Origin: a bacterium
GTDB taxonomy: Bacteria; Hydrothermota; UBA3073; JACQXS01; JAQTXJ01
Length of the DNA: 64,000 nucleotides
Direction of reading: 5' to 3'
Assembly (NCBI GenBank): GCA_028716385.1
Contig: JAQUPX010000002.1
Coordinates: forward strand, 1-64,000
A program made the translations under genes and the position numbers. The notes beneath the pieces are model-generated. The model did no database searches, was not told where the DNA came from, and saw only the letters and a list, made by a program, of their open reading frames with translations. This document shows positions 18,689 to 27,481 of the stretch, in pieces. Positions within the stretch are counted from its first letter, which is position 1. The number at the start of each line of letters is the position of its first letter.

Positions 18689-18870
18689 TTTTAAAGATTT
18701 TTTCTACCCAACTTTAGTTGAGGGTTTCTACGGCTTTAGCCTTTTCCCCTCTGTGCACTCTGCCTTCTCTGTGGTCTCAATTTGTTTTTTGTTATCCTGT
18801 ACTATTTCTCTATTTTTTTCTCTGTGTGCTCTGTGGTTTAATGTTCTCTTTTTTTTCTTTTGACATATCT
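18689..18870 (+). repeat. Intergenic stem-TTTA-stem hairpins and CTCTGTG repeat
   Basis: No gene. Hairpins with a TTTA loop occur at 18709-18720 (CAAC-TTTA-GTTG) and 18732-18741 (GGC-TTTA-GCC). They are followed by CTCTGTGCACTCTGCCTTCT and a second TCTGTGTGCTCTGTGGTTTA block. An open frame through this block on the minus strand reads NHRAHREK, the usual translation of this repeat, and is not a gene. Confidence 0.7.
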
Positions 18871-18925
18871 TTTTTTCCCTTTTAGTATATATTTTTAGTG
18901 GAGTTCTTTTGATATTGGAGGGAAT

Positions 18926-19615
18926 ATGAACTTTAAAGGGCATCAACCGTTGTCTTTAATTGATTATCCCAAAAAAATGTGTACTGTTTTGTTTACGGGA
19001 GGCTGTAACTTTCATTGTTATTTCTGCCATAATCCCGAACTGGTAGTTGAGCATAAGAAATTACCTGATATCTCCGGCACTCAAATTCTCAAATTTCTTG
19101 ATGGAAGACGTGGTTTTCTGGACGGGATTTGCATAACAGGCGGTGAACCGACTTTATGGAAGGAATTACCTGAATTTATGAAACAGGTAAAAGATATGAA
19201 CTTCCTTATAAAATTGGATACCAACGGTACCAACCCGGAATTTTTAACATCCGTTATTGAGAATAAGTGTGTTGATTATGTAGCAATGGACATAAAAACG
19301 ACTCCTGCAAAATACCCTGATGTTGTGGAAATAGACAATATTGATGTTTCAAAGATTGATGAAAGTATCAAAATACTACTAAACTCAAGTATTGAATATG
19401 AATTTAGGACTACCGTATTCCCGGAGTTTTTCAACCAAATTGATGCTCAGGAAATCGGGCACTGGATAAAGGGAGCGAAGTCTTATATCCTCCAAAAACC
19501 AAGAACCATAAAAATGCTTTCTAAAGGTAGGTTCAACGAAAAAGATATTCCGCTCTATACTGATGTCGAACTGCTGAAACTCGCCAGTTTCCTCCCCAAC
19601 TGTACCATTAGGTGA
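18926..19615 (+). CDS. Radical SAM activating enzyme, anaerobic ribonucleotide reductase activase (NrdG2) type
   Basis: 229 aa. The CX3CX2C cluster is Cys27, Cys31 and Cys34 in TGGCNFHCYFCHNPEL, followed by CITGGEPT. The N-terminal GHQPLSLIDYP segment is characteristic of the NrdG2/PflA-like single-domain activases that install a glycyl radical on a partner enzyme. No glycyl-radical partner (nrdD or pfl) is in the window, so the target is unknown. The start is set by GGAGGG 5 bases upstream. A glycyl-radical activase fits an anaerobic organism. Confidence 0.88.
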   Translation: MNFKGHQPLSLIDYPKKMCTVLFTGGCNFHCYFCHNPELVVEHKKLPDISGTQILKFLDGRRGFLDGICITGGEPTLWKELPEFMKQVKDMNFLIKLDTNGTNPEFLTSVIENKCVDYVAMDIKTTPAKYPDVVEIDNIDVSKIDESIKILLNSSIEYEFRTTVFPEFFNQIDAQEIGHWIKGAKSYILQKPRTIKMLSKGRFNEKDIPLYTDVELLKLASFLPNCTIR

Positions 19616-19646
19616 CAAACGCCTGTGTTTACAGAGTTTGATTTTA

Positions 19647-19676
19647 TTGACATAGAAGAATTATCTTAAATGTAAT
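19647..19676 (+). promoter_or_regulatory. Promoter TTGACA-18-TGTAAT (leaderless pattern)
   Basis: TTGACA at 19647-19652 and TGTAAT at 19671-19676. The ATG at 19681 begins 4 bases after the -10 box, too close for any 5' leader or ribosome site. Confidence 0.65.
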
Positions 19677-19680
19677 TTTT

Positions 19681-20457
19681 ATGAAAGTTATAAAAATATC
19701 TGATTGTCCGATATTAGAGTTTGACCCGGATAAGAACGCAATAATAAATCCTCACGAGCATATTAAGCCAATCGCAAGTGCGAAATATTGTGTTATTTGT
19801 TTTTCTAAAGAAATAATTGAAAAAATTTCTAAAGAGCATTCTGTTAAAGTTATACATACTTTAAAAAGCATAAGGGAAGACCATCCTGTATATCAGATTA
19901 AGTACAAAGGAAAAAAAGTGTCGTTTTTTTTGTCCGGAATTGGTGCGCCTCTTGCTGCCGGATTATTTGAAGAGATAATAGCATTAGGATTTACAAAAAT
20001 TATCGCTTGGGGAAGCGCAGGTGTATTAAATAAAGAAATCCAGCGTGGAAAACTTGTTATTCCAACTTCCGCTATTAGAGATGAGGGCGTTTCTTATCAC
20101 TATATTCCTCCATCCCGGGAGGTTATCGCAAATCCTGCAGTAGTGAAGAAGATATCAAAAATACTTAATTTCCGGGGAATAGATTATATTGCGGGGAAGA
20201 CATGGACAACCGACGCTTTTTACAGGGAAACAAAAAATAAAATTGCAAGACGAAAAAAAGAGGGTTGTTTGACTGTAGAGATGGAAGCCGCAGCATTTTT
20301 TGCAGTGGCGCAGTTTAGAAATGTCCGTTTTGGTCAGATATTGTATGGTGCTGACGATGTAAGTGGCGATACTTGGGATAGAAGAGAATATGAAAATAGA
20401 AGAATTACAATAGAGCAGATTTTCTATTTAGCAATGGACATATGTACTACTCTTTAG
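19681..20457 (+). CDS. Nucleoside phosphorylase (PNP/UDP family)
   Basis: 258 aa. Phosphorolysis of purine or pyrimidine nucleosides to base plus ribose-1-phosphate; cytoplasmic salvage. It has the family glycine-rich strand SGIGAPLAAGLFEE, the WGSAGVL phosphate-site segment, the VEMEAAAFFAVA ribose-binding motif and a late GADDVSGDTWD loop. The layout is closest to uridine phosphorylase-like members, but specificity cannot be decided by eye. It stands alone between NrdG-like and hypothetical genes. Confidence 0.88.
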   Translation: MKVIKISDCPILEFDPDKNAIINPHEHIKPIASAKYCVICFSKEIIEKISKEHSVKVIHTLKSIREDHPVYQIKYKGKKVSFFLSGIGAPLAAGLFEEIIALGFTKIIAWGSAGVLNKEIQRGKLVIPTSAIRDEGVSYHYIPPSREVIANPAVVKKISKILNFRGIDYIAGKTWTTDAFYRETKNKIARRKKEGCLTVEMEAAAFFAVAQFRNVRFGQILYGADDVSGDTWDRREYENRRITIEQIFYLAMDICTTL

Positions 20458-20475
20458 AAACAGATTAATTTTTAG

Positions 20476-20490
20476 CCCTTGAATCAAGGG
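20476..20490 (+). repeat. 15-bp palindrome CCCTTGAATCAAGGG
   Basis: A perfect hairpin arm CCCTTGA/TCAAGGG around one central A, 19 bp after the nucleoside phosphorylase stop. No T-run follows, so it is not a canonical terminator. Confidence 0.5.
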
Positions 20491-20514
20491 ATTGTTAATG
20501 GGGCATTCTAAAAA

Positions 20515-21504
20515 ATGAAAAACGATGACAGCCCGGTTCTTGTTATCTATCCCTCTGTATGCCGTGGGCGGAATTATCTCCAGCCTCTTTTAGCCATATT
20601 AATACTTATTTCTGTATTCTTCTGTGTCACGCCTTCCGTAAATGCACAACTTTTCTCTATAACCCAGCTTATAGATAGAAAATGTGTAAAGTCAGAACTA
20701 TACGATAGTCTAAAACAATGTGAATTAATACGGAATCCTCAACGCTCTATGGATGATAAGTTTTATGAACTTAAAGTCCCAACACCTAAATCACTTTTTA
20801 ATCCTGATTCCTTTATAAATAAAGGCGATTTTGTTGCGGTGTTTAAAAATTCTTCTCTAAAATCAATTGACCGAGTTTCTGGATTCTGGTGGCGATATTT
20901 AGGGACCAATGACGATATAGTTCTTTATGTCGGATTGAAAAAAAATGGACTTAAAGATACGAGGGATACATGGGGTGCAGACTGTACGAATCTGTATGTT
21001 ATTGCACCGAAACGAGATATGCTTAAAAGGTTTAAAGGCGTAACACTTAAAGAAACTATTCCTTTAAAATCCGACAGCATACTTTCATTTGCTATTGAAT
21101 TCCTGTATAAACACCCTGAACTTATTCAGGATAATATATGGTATGGCGTAAAAGATACATTGATTTCCTCAAATCAGATAAGAAACAAAATTAAAGAAGA
21201 CTGTTCTGTAACAGTTCTGTCCTGTGATTTTACAGCCGATGGCAAAGAGGACTTTATATTAAAAGTAAAGGACGAATATTCTTTTGGATACCACACTTTT
21301 ACTATGATTTTTGAGTCGGGAGGAATGTCACCGCAATTTATAAAGTGGTCTAAGTTTGAACAGGTTATTCGGGATACTTCAAGATATTTGTTATTACTTA
21401 GAGGTGGACAACCTGAAACAGGTATGCATGGATGGACAATTTATGAAGGTAAAGGGGATGGTAATCTAAAAGATATTTTCGGAGAATATAGTTACTCAGA
21501 CTGA
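20515..21504 (+). CDS. Exported hypothetical protein
   Basis: 329 aa. An unusually long polar start (about 25 residues) precedes a hydrophobic stretch LLAILILISVFFCVTPSVNAQ that looks like a signal peptide core with an A-x-A cleavage site. The rest has no motif I recognise; a DFTADGKEDFILK segment resembles an FG-GAP-like calcium loop. The first codons share a 19-bp exact match (20525-20543) with the start of the next gene at 21571. The 5' end may therefore be borrowed and the true start uncertain. No ribosome site is visible. Function unknown. Confidence 0.7.
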   Translation: MKNDDSPVLVIYPSVCRGRNYLQPLLAILILISVFFCVTPSVNAQLFSITQLIDRKCVKSELYDSLKQCELIRNPQRSMDDKFYELKVPTPKSLFNPDSFINKGDFVAVFKNSSLKSIDRVSGFWWRYLGTNDDIVLYVGLKKNGLKDTRDTWGADCTNLYVIAPKRDMLKRFKGVTLKETIPLKSDSILSFAIEFLYKHPELIQDNIWYGVKDTLISSNQIRNKIKEDCSVTVLSCDFTADGKEDFILKVKDEYSFGYHTFTMIFESGGMSPQFIKWSKFEQVIRDTSRYLLLLRGGQPETGMHGWTIYEGKGDGNLKDIFGEYSYSD

Positions 21505-21570
21505 CAAGAATGCAGGTTTGCTGCCTCCTTGTCTGACAAAAAATGATTCGGTTAAAAGTTTGTTATAAAT

Positions 21571-22302
21571 ATGATAAATGACAGCCCGGTTCTTGTCGCT
21601 ATCATCAACAGAAAAAAGGATTGGAAATTACTACAAAAAGAACACTGGTATCGTATCCCGGTAAAAACTGCTCCTGAAATACTTAAAAAAGCTGAGTATT
21701 TAGCTTTTTATCAAACTAAAATATTGGGCAAAGAAAATAGTGGAGTTCAATATTTTGCCAAGATAAAAAACTATAAAATAGTTAAAAGAATTGATTTGCT
21801 TCCCGATGAACCCGAACATCCTTCTGCGTATAATGAATACTATAAGATTACAGTTGATAAATTGGAAAAACTGCCTTTCACGATACCCCATAAAAGAGCA
21901 AGAAATATTGTTTTTATTCCTTCAACTTTAGGTAGATTATTAAAAGCGCAGAATATCAATGATTTATACCATACGAGTTATTTGGAAGAAAAATTGTATA
22001 AACTTATGCAAAAGGAAAAAATATCACCGGAAAGGCAGTGGTTTATTAGGGAAGATGAACAGCATTATTGTCTGGATTTTGCCATTTTTTGCAATAAGGG
22101 TAATATAAATGTTGAATGTGATGGGGAACAACATTATTCTCCCAAAAGCGCTATTTACGATAATGATAGAAATAATGCATTAGTGAGTTCAGGCTGGGCA
22201 GTACTGAGGTTTCGCGGGGAAGAAATAATCAAGAACCCTGATAAATGTATCAGGAAAATAAAAAAGACAATAGATTCGCTAAAAGGTTTACAAAAAAAGT
22301 AA
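21571..22302 (+). CDS. DUF559/Vsr-fold endonuclease-like protein
   Basis: 243 aa. The C-terminal half (about 150-235) resembles the DUF559 restriction-endonuclease-like fold, with LDFAIFCNKGNINVECDGEQH (an Asp, then E-C-D as the metal-binding segment) and the closing GWAVLRFRGEEI. The N-terminal half (VAIINRKKDWKLLQKEHWYR) is conserved in my memory of stand-alone members of this family. Predicted nucleic-acid cleavage or repair role, no partner methylase nearby. The start codon follows TTATAAAT directly with no ribosome site. The gene overlaps the raw frame, but not the corrected start, of the next gene. Confidence 0.75.
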   Translation: MINDSPVLVAIINRKKDWKLLQKEHWYRIPVKTAPEILKKAEYLAFYQTKILGKENSGVQYFAKIKNYKIVKRIDLLPDEPEHPSAYNEYYKITVDKLEKLPFTIPHKRARNIVFIPSTLGRLLKAQNINDLYHTSYLEEKLYKLMQKEKISPERQWFIREDEQHYCLDFAIFCNKGNINVECDGEQHYSPKSAIYDNDRNNALVSSGWAVLRFRGEEIIKNPDKCIRKIKKTIDSLKGLQKK

Positions 22303-22361
22303 AAAATACATATTCTTTCTGTTTATGGAGTGCAAAAACGGTGTTTTTGCTAGGGAGACAA

Positions 22362-23099
22362 ATGGCGCAAGATAAATATATATCAGGCATATACAATTAC
22401 TGTGATAAATGGTGTGAAAAATGCACATTAACAAAGAAATGCTTCCTCTATGCGAAGGAACAAAAACAACTTGCTAAACACAAAGAAAAAGGCGAAAACC
22501 CTAATGATTTGAATGTTGTGATGCAAGACATAAAAGAAAGTTTTAGTGAAACATTGAAACTGCTCCGTAAAGATGCTAAAAAACATGGAATTGACATCAC
22601 TGCATTGCCCGAGGTAGAAAGTGAAGAACACGACCCTTCCGGTCACCCGCTTATGCAAACTGCTAAAACATATCTAAAGCTGTCGCATAGTTTTCTCGAA
22701 AAGTTAAGAAAAATAATACAGGAAGAAGGTGGTGACCTTATTGAAAGGACTGAAATTATCCCTTCAGCCGCGAATGACATAGGAACGCTCCGACAAATTG
22801 TTTCAAGCTATGATGTTATATTATGGTATCATGCTCTTATTTCAGTTAAGATTCATAGAGCATTGCAGGATAAAATGGATGCTGATGAATTTTCCCAAAC
22901 TGATGCGGATGCAAGTGCAAAAATTGCATATATTGGAGTTATGAAATCAATGGATGCGTTAAAAACAATTTATAACTGGAATAAAGCCCTTCAGGATGAT
23001 GCATTAACGCTTTTGGCTAAAACCGAGAACCTTAAAAAAGGTATTAACGAAGAATTCCCTGGGCATATCACCTTCAAACGTCCGGGATTTGACACCTAA
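22362..23099 (+). CDS. Conserved cysteine-cluster protein, function unknown
   Basis: 245 aa with the start taken at 22362, where AGGGAG lies 7 bases upstream; a longer frame from 22245 would overlap the previous gene and lacks a ribosome site. The N-terminus holds Cys14, Cys18, Cys21 and Cys27 in IYNYCDKWCEKCTLTKKC, a pattern suitable for a zinc or iron-sulfur site. The remainder is highly helical, with KESFSETLKLLRKDAKKHGI and a C-terminal four-helix-like region. I recall similar CDRWCERC-starting hypothetical proteins in Bacteroidetes and relatives, but no assigned role. Confidence 0.75.
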   Translation: MAQDKYISGIYNYCDKWCEKCTLTKKCFLYAKEQKQLAKHKEKGENPNDLNVVMQDIKESFSETLKLLRKDAKKHGIDITALPEVESEEHDPSGHPLMQTAKTYLKLSHSFLEKLRKIIQEEGGDLIERTEIIPSAANDIGTLRQIVSSYDVILWYHALISVKIHRALQDKMDADEFSQTDADASAKIAYIGVMKSMDALKTIYNWNKALQDDALTLLAKTENLKKGINEEFPGHITFKRPGFDT

Positions 23100-23334
23100 T
23101 TTCTATTATTCACTCTATCTGTTTTTTTGAGACCTTTCCTCTGCGCACTCCTTTTCCTCTGTGTTCTCTAAGTGCTTTTCTATATTCTGTATTGCCTGTT
23201 CTTACTCTTAATTTTTTTCTCTGTGCACTCTGTGGTTTAATGTTGTTAATCTGTGTAAATCCCTGGTTAATATTTCTGTATTTTTTTCCTGTTTTCTGCG
23301 ACAACCTGCGTCCAAATTATAGAAGATAAAAAAA
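23100..23334 (+). repeat. Intergenic CTCTGTG/TCTGTG repeat block
   Basis: The 308-bp gap before the LVIVD gene has no gene of its own. It carries repeated TCTGTG units, for example TCTGTGCACTCTGTGGTTTA at about 23220-23239 and ATCTGTGTAAATCCCTGG after it. Then comes the promoter of the next gene. Confidence 0.7.
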
Positions 23335-23363
23335 TTGACATATATTTATACATAGGATAATAT
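23335..23363 (+). promoter_or_regulatory. Promoter TTGACA-17-TAATAT before LVIVD gene
   Basis: TTGACA (23335-23340) and TAATAT (23358-23363) with a 17-bp spacer. A leader of about 35 bases contains GGGGGAG before the ATG, so this transcript is leadered. Confidence 0.65.
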
Positions 23364-23407
23364 CTCACAATATTTAATGCATAGGAGCAGATAAAAAAGG
23401 GGGAGAA

Positions 23408-26101
23408 ATGGTATTAAAAAAGTTTTATGTTTGTTTTGTCGTTATGTTTGTCGGGTTATTTCATAGCGTTAATGGTACAGCCCAGTCAACTCTGACTTAT
23501 AAAAACAGTATGACGTATAACTACGGTATGTTTATTGACTCCTGGGTTTCCGGACATTATCTTTATACGGTAACTGAACGTGGGCTTATGATATATGACA
23601 TAAATGCCCCACAAAGCCCTCAACTTGTTGGGACTTTAGGGACACCGGGGAAGGCGCAAGCTGTCAGGGTTGTTGGAAATTATGCTTATATTTTAGATGA
23701 AGGAATAGGGCTCCTTGTTGTAAATGTTACAAATGCAGGTAGTCCCGTCATAACGGACACATTATCCTTGGGGCAGTATCCTAATTACAACAATCAATGT
23801 CCTGACCGAATGCAGGTGTCGGGGAATTATCTTTATGTTTCGCGTCACTATGGATTAAAAGTATACAGCCTTTTCAATCCCGCCGTTCCCATAGAAAGGG
23901 ATAGTATATATTTGATGTATACCAATAATGGAATTTATGATTTTGCAATTTCGGGGAATTATGCATATTTATCAACACAGTCTGATTCCGGTCTTGTTAT
24001 ATTAAACATATCGAATCCTGATTCTATTTTTACGGTAAGATGTTTTCACGATAGTATTGCTTACGCCAGAGGAATAGAGGTAAAAGATTCTTTAGCATAT
24101 TTAACCGTCACTTATCCTGAGTACGGCTTAAAAATAATAAACATCAAAAACCCAAATAATCCTTCGGTAATTGGTTTTTTCAACGCAGGGGATAATCATG
24201 CTTTTTATGACGTAAAAATTGTAGATACACTTGCATACTGCGACCAGCACGGAGGAATCCTCACTGTACTCAATATAACTCATCCAACAGCCCCTGATTC
24301 AATCGGACAACCTCTTTCGCTGGGTGGATGGGAAGGGAACATAGACATATTCGGGAATATTATGCTTATGTCGGTAGATTTGGGTTCAATACACCAAAAC
24401 GTTATCATAAATATGACTGACAAAGTAAATCCTTCGGTTTATCATACAATTGCGAACGATAAAGGCCCTTTTGTATATCCGGTATGCTATGGGAATAAGC
24501 TTATACTTTCAAACACGAAAGAGTTGCTTGTGCATAATCTGACAAATCCATTAGCTCCGACTTATGTAAATAAGAGCGACGGATTTACATACAGACTCGT
24601 TGCAAGCGACAAATATATTTATTATATGAGTGACAGTCCGTATGCACTTCGAGCAATCAGTCTTAATAATTACTCGTTAAAAGCATCCATACCAAAGAAC
24701 AACAGCAGTTATTTTATGGATATTCTTCGCAGCGAAAAAGGATATATAATAGGAAAAAGGGATTCGTTATTTATATATGACGATACTCTCGGGATAGTCG
24801 GATTTTGGCCGGATGCAGGAACAACTTGCGACATATACGTTAAAGGAGACAGTGTTTACGCTCTTAACCAGACTGCCCAGGATTTTAAGGTTATAAATAT
24901 CTCCGACCCGACGAATCCCACATTATCAGGCGCATATCCTGCAATCGGTCTGAATTCCGATTTTGTAGTCGTTGATTCGCTTGCTTATTTTATGTATAAT
25001 ACTTTTATAAAATCATACAGGAGAGACAATGTTCTGGGAATGGTCGGGGTGGATTCTTTAGACATTAACGAGTACAGCATTACCAGAATGACAAATCAGG
25101 GGGAATATATTTATTTAACTGCTTTCGAATATATTATAATTATCAAGATTAATCCCGACAACTCTATGACGGAAGTCGGAAGATATAATACGACGGGCAA
25201 ACCGTATGCGATGAGTTTTTACGGACCATATATTTATCTTGGGGATACTTATTCCGTAGGTATTTACGAGTTCCCGATATCTCTGGAGCCAAAAATTATT
25301 TCTAAATCAGATACAATTTTGACGGAAGATTCTACCTTCTCTTACAATGTTTTTGCTACAGCTTGTCCTCTTCCTTCTTACTCGCTTATAACAAACCCTG
25401 CCGGTATGACATTAGATTCTACTACGGGTGAAATTGAATGGACGCCTACCAATGCTAACGTCGGTGATACGGTTATCAGAATAGTGGCAACCAACTCCGT
25501 AAGTTCGGACACCCAGACTTATAATCTTCATATTTTGAATTCTGCTCCTCATTTTACAAGCACTCCCGATACGATAGCAGTGTTCCCCGAATCATTATAT
25601 ACTTATGATGCAAACTCCGACGATGAAGGACAGGGAAACACTTTTTATACCGGGCTGGCTTTGCCGGTATGGCTTACACTTGATTCATTAACAGGAGTGT
25701 TGAGCGGTAATTTACCTGACTCTTCTATAAGCACAACTATAAGTCTAAAAGTTGATGATGGTAATGCAAAAGCGGACACGCAAAGCTTTACGATTCATTT
25801 TGTTGGCGTAGAAGAGAAAATCGACTCCATTCCTACGGTATTTAAGTTGTCATCTATTAAACCTAATCCATTTGGTAAGATGGTTAATATACAATATGCT
25901 TTGCCGAAAGATTCAAAAGTTAATCTCTCCATATATAATCTATGCGGACAAAACGTCGCAACTCTTGTAAATGATACCAAGAAAGTCGGTTACCATACCG
26001 TATGTTGGAAACCGTCAGGGCAATTTGCGTCGAATGTTTATTTTATTAAATTCTCTGCCGGTGAATATAGAGAAACAAAAAAGCTACTTTTGATGAAATA
26101 A
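23408..26101 (+). CDS. Secreted LVIVD-repeat protein with Ig-like and type IX sorting domains
   Basis: 897 aa. A signal peptide (about 1-25, NGTAQS) precedes a long run of LVIVD-type units (about 40-630). Typical units read LVVNVTNAGSPVITDTLSL and LVILNISNPDSIFTV, which should fold as one or two beta-propellers. Two cadherin-like putative Ig modules follow (about 635-705 with GEIEWTPTNANVGDT; about 715-795 with GVLSGNLPDSSISTT). A Por sorting domain (IKPNPFGKMVNIQYAL to NVYFIKFSAGEYRETKK) ends it. Surface or secreted; ligand unknown. GGGGGAG 5 bases upstream defines the start. Confidence 0.88.
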   Translation: MVLKKFYVCFVVMFVGLFHSVNGTAQSTLTYKNSMTYNYGMFIDSWVSGHYLYTVTERGLMIYDINAPQSPQLVGTLGTPGKAQAVRVVGNYAYILDEGIGLLVVNVTNAGSPVITDTLSLGQYPNYNNQCPDRMQVSGNYLYVSRHYGLKVYSLFNPAVPIERDSIYLMYTNNGIYDFAISGNYAYLSTQSDSGLVILNISNPDSIFTVRCFHDSIAYARGIEVKDSLAYLTVTYPEYGLKIINIKNPNNPSVIGFFNAGDNHAFYDVKIVDTLAYCDQHGGILTVLNITHPTAPDSIGQPLSLGGWEGNIDIFGNIMLMSVDLGSIHQNVIINMTDKVNPSVYHTIANDKGPFVYPVCYGNKLILSNTKELLVHNLTNPLAPTYVNKSDGFTYRLVASDKYIYYMSDSPYALRAISLNNYSLKASIPKNNSSYFMDILRSEKGYIIGKRDSLFIYDDTLGIVGFWPDAGTTCDIYVKGDSVYALNQTAQDFKVINISDPTNPTLSGAYPAIGLNSDFVVVDSLAYFMYNTFIKSYRRDNVLGMVGVDSLDINEYSITRMTNQGEYIYLTAFEYIIIIKINPDNSMTEVGRYNTTGKPYAMSFYGPYIYLGDTYSVGIYEFPISLEPKIISKSDTILTEDSTFSYNVFATACPLPSYSLITNPAGMTLDSTTGEIEWTPTNANVGDTVIRIVATNSVSSDTQTYNLHILNSAPHFTSTPDTIAVFPESLYTYDANSDDEGQGNTFYTGLALPVWLTLDSLTGVLSGNLPDSSISTTISLKVDDGNAKADTQSFTIHFVGVEEKIDSIPTVFKLSSIKPNPFGKMVNIQYALPKDSKVNLSIYNLCGQNVATLVNDTKKVGYHTVCWKPSGQFASNVYFIKFSAGEYRETKKLLLMK

Positions 26102-26700
26102 AGTTGGTAGCCGCAACCTTTAGGTTGCGTAAACTCGTACTTGTAAAATTATAGTAGGGGCGAGGCGCCAATTTTGTTTGCCAGCGCTTAGTCCCTCTCT
26201 CATTTTGTACTATTCTGTTTTAATCTCATACCAATCCGCCTGAGGCGGACTTGAAATTCCTGTCAAATTATACGATTTTGATAAAGTTCTTGCCAAATAA
26301 TCTCACAATTCGTCATTCCTGCGAAAGCAGGAATCCATTGCTTTTTATGATAAATATTATTGCTGGATACCTGCCTGCCGTCAGGCAGGAAAGAAGCAGA
26401 AATTTAATGGGATTGGTATTAGCTGTTTCCCTCTAGTGTTTGTATCTGTAGAAATCCGTGTTCTCATCTGTGTTTATCTGTGTTTTGTACCCTGTTTATC
26501 TGCGTCCCAAAAATTTCTCTGTTCTTTTTTTTACACTCAACGCTTAATCGTCTTCTTTATTCGTATTAATCTGTGTTCATTCGTGCTTGCCTGCCGTCAG
26601 GTATGGGATATAATCTGTTTTCCGTTTTAACTCTAAATCTTTCTTTTCTCTGCGTTCTCGGCGCCTCTGCGGTGAAAATCTTTCTTTTATCCCTTCCTTC
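26102..26700 (+). repeat. 663-bp intergenic repeat island
   Basis: No credible gene. The island includes a stem-TTTA-stem hairpin (26112-26129, CGCAACC-TTTA-GGTTGCG) and a GTAGGGGCGAGGCG fragment (about 26153). It also includes an ATTCCTGC-GAAA-GCAGGAAT palindrome (26315-26334), a CCTGCCTG-CCGT-CAGGCAGG palindrome (26370-26389) and a shorter CCTGCCGTCAGG (26590-26601). Several TCTGTGTTTATCTGTG periodic repeats occur around 26450-26500. Apparent ORFs here are translations of these repeats. Confidence 0.8.
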
Positions 26701-26764
26701 ATTATAAAAACTTGACTTTTTACGTTCATATTTTACATTTTACATTCTACATATACTTACTACA

Positions 26765-27481
26765 ATGAACAATACGGGAAAATCCAATAACGATAAGCGA
26801 AAATTAAACGGTCATAGGAAGAGATTGAGAGATAAGTTTATGAAATCCGGGTTCTCCGGTTTTAAGGACTATGAAATCGTTGAGCTTCTGCTTACCGTTG
26901 GAACTCCGCGTAAAGATTGTAAAATTCAGGCAAAAGAAGCGATTACAAAATTCAAAACTCTCAGGGGTGTATTAGAAGCCCATTCTGAAGAACTCCAGAC
27001 AATAAAAGGTATCGGTCCAAGTAACATATTCGGTATAAAACTTATACAAAAATCAGCCGAAGAACTTTTCAAAGAAAGGTTATTTAAGGAAAAAATTGAA
27101 TACGGTGAACAAATAAAATTTCCAAAAGCACTTTTTGATTATCTTTATTCCTCTATGGGGCTTCTTGAAAAAGAACAATTCAAGGTCATTCTTTTGGACA
27201 CAAAAAACAGGATTCTTGCGACCGAAGATTTGTTTGAAGGCACCATAAACGCAAGCTCTGTCTGGCCCAGGGAAATTATAGAATCAGCTATCAAACATAC
27301 TGCAGTAAGTGTGATTTTCGCTCATAATCATCCAAGCGGTGATCCCAGTCCAAGTCCAAGCGACCGTGAATTAACCAAAAATCTAATTTCTGCGCTTAAA
27401 CCCCTTGATATTAAAGTTTTAGACCATATTGTAATAGGTCATAACTCGTATTTCAGCTTCGCCGAAAAATCCTTATTGTAA
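26765..27481 (+). CDS. radC: RadC-like JAB/MPN-domain protein
   Basis: 238 aa, usual length. It has an N-terminal helix-hairpin-helix-like region (LKGHRKRLRDKF, EIVELLLTVG, LQTIKGIGPSN). The C-terminal JAMM metalloprotease-fold domain carries the metal site HNHPSGDPSPSPSD. Historically called a DNA repair protein; the biochemical role is unsettled. A TATACT hexamer (26752-26757) ends 7 bases before the ATG, so the mRNA may be leaderless. It stands alone between repeat islands. Confidence 0.93.
   Translation: MNNTGKSNNDKRKLNGHRKRLRDKFMKSGFSGFKDYEIVELLLTVGTPRKDCKIQAKEAITKFKTLRGVLEAHSEELQTIKGIGPSNIFGIKLIQKSAEELFKERLFKEKIEYGEQIKFPKALFDYLYSSMGLLEKEQFKVILLDTKNRILATEDLFEGTINASSVWPREIIESAIKHTAVSVIFAHNHPSGDPSPSPSDRELTKNLISALKPLDIKVLDHIVIGHNSYFSFAEKSLL

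Noticed and set aside
18728-18946. 72-aa minus-strand frame with NHRAHREK and TEKAECTEG
   Set aside because: Frame runs through CTCTGTG repeats and overlaps the start of the NrdG-like gene; no coding signal.
22245-22361. 39-residue N-terminal extension of the Cys-cluster protein
   Set aside because: Overlaps the preceding gene by 58 bp, while a good ribosome site precedes the internal ATG at 22362.
23110-23304. 64-aa minus-strand frame
   Set aside because: Lies entirely in the CTCTGTG repeat block.
26251-26436. 61-aa open frame reading IRHSCESRNPLL
   Set aside because: It is a translation of the ATTCCTGC-GAAA-GCAGGAAT palindrome and the CCTGCC repeat; no ribosome site.
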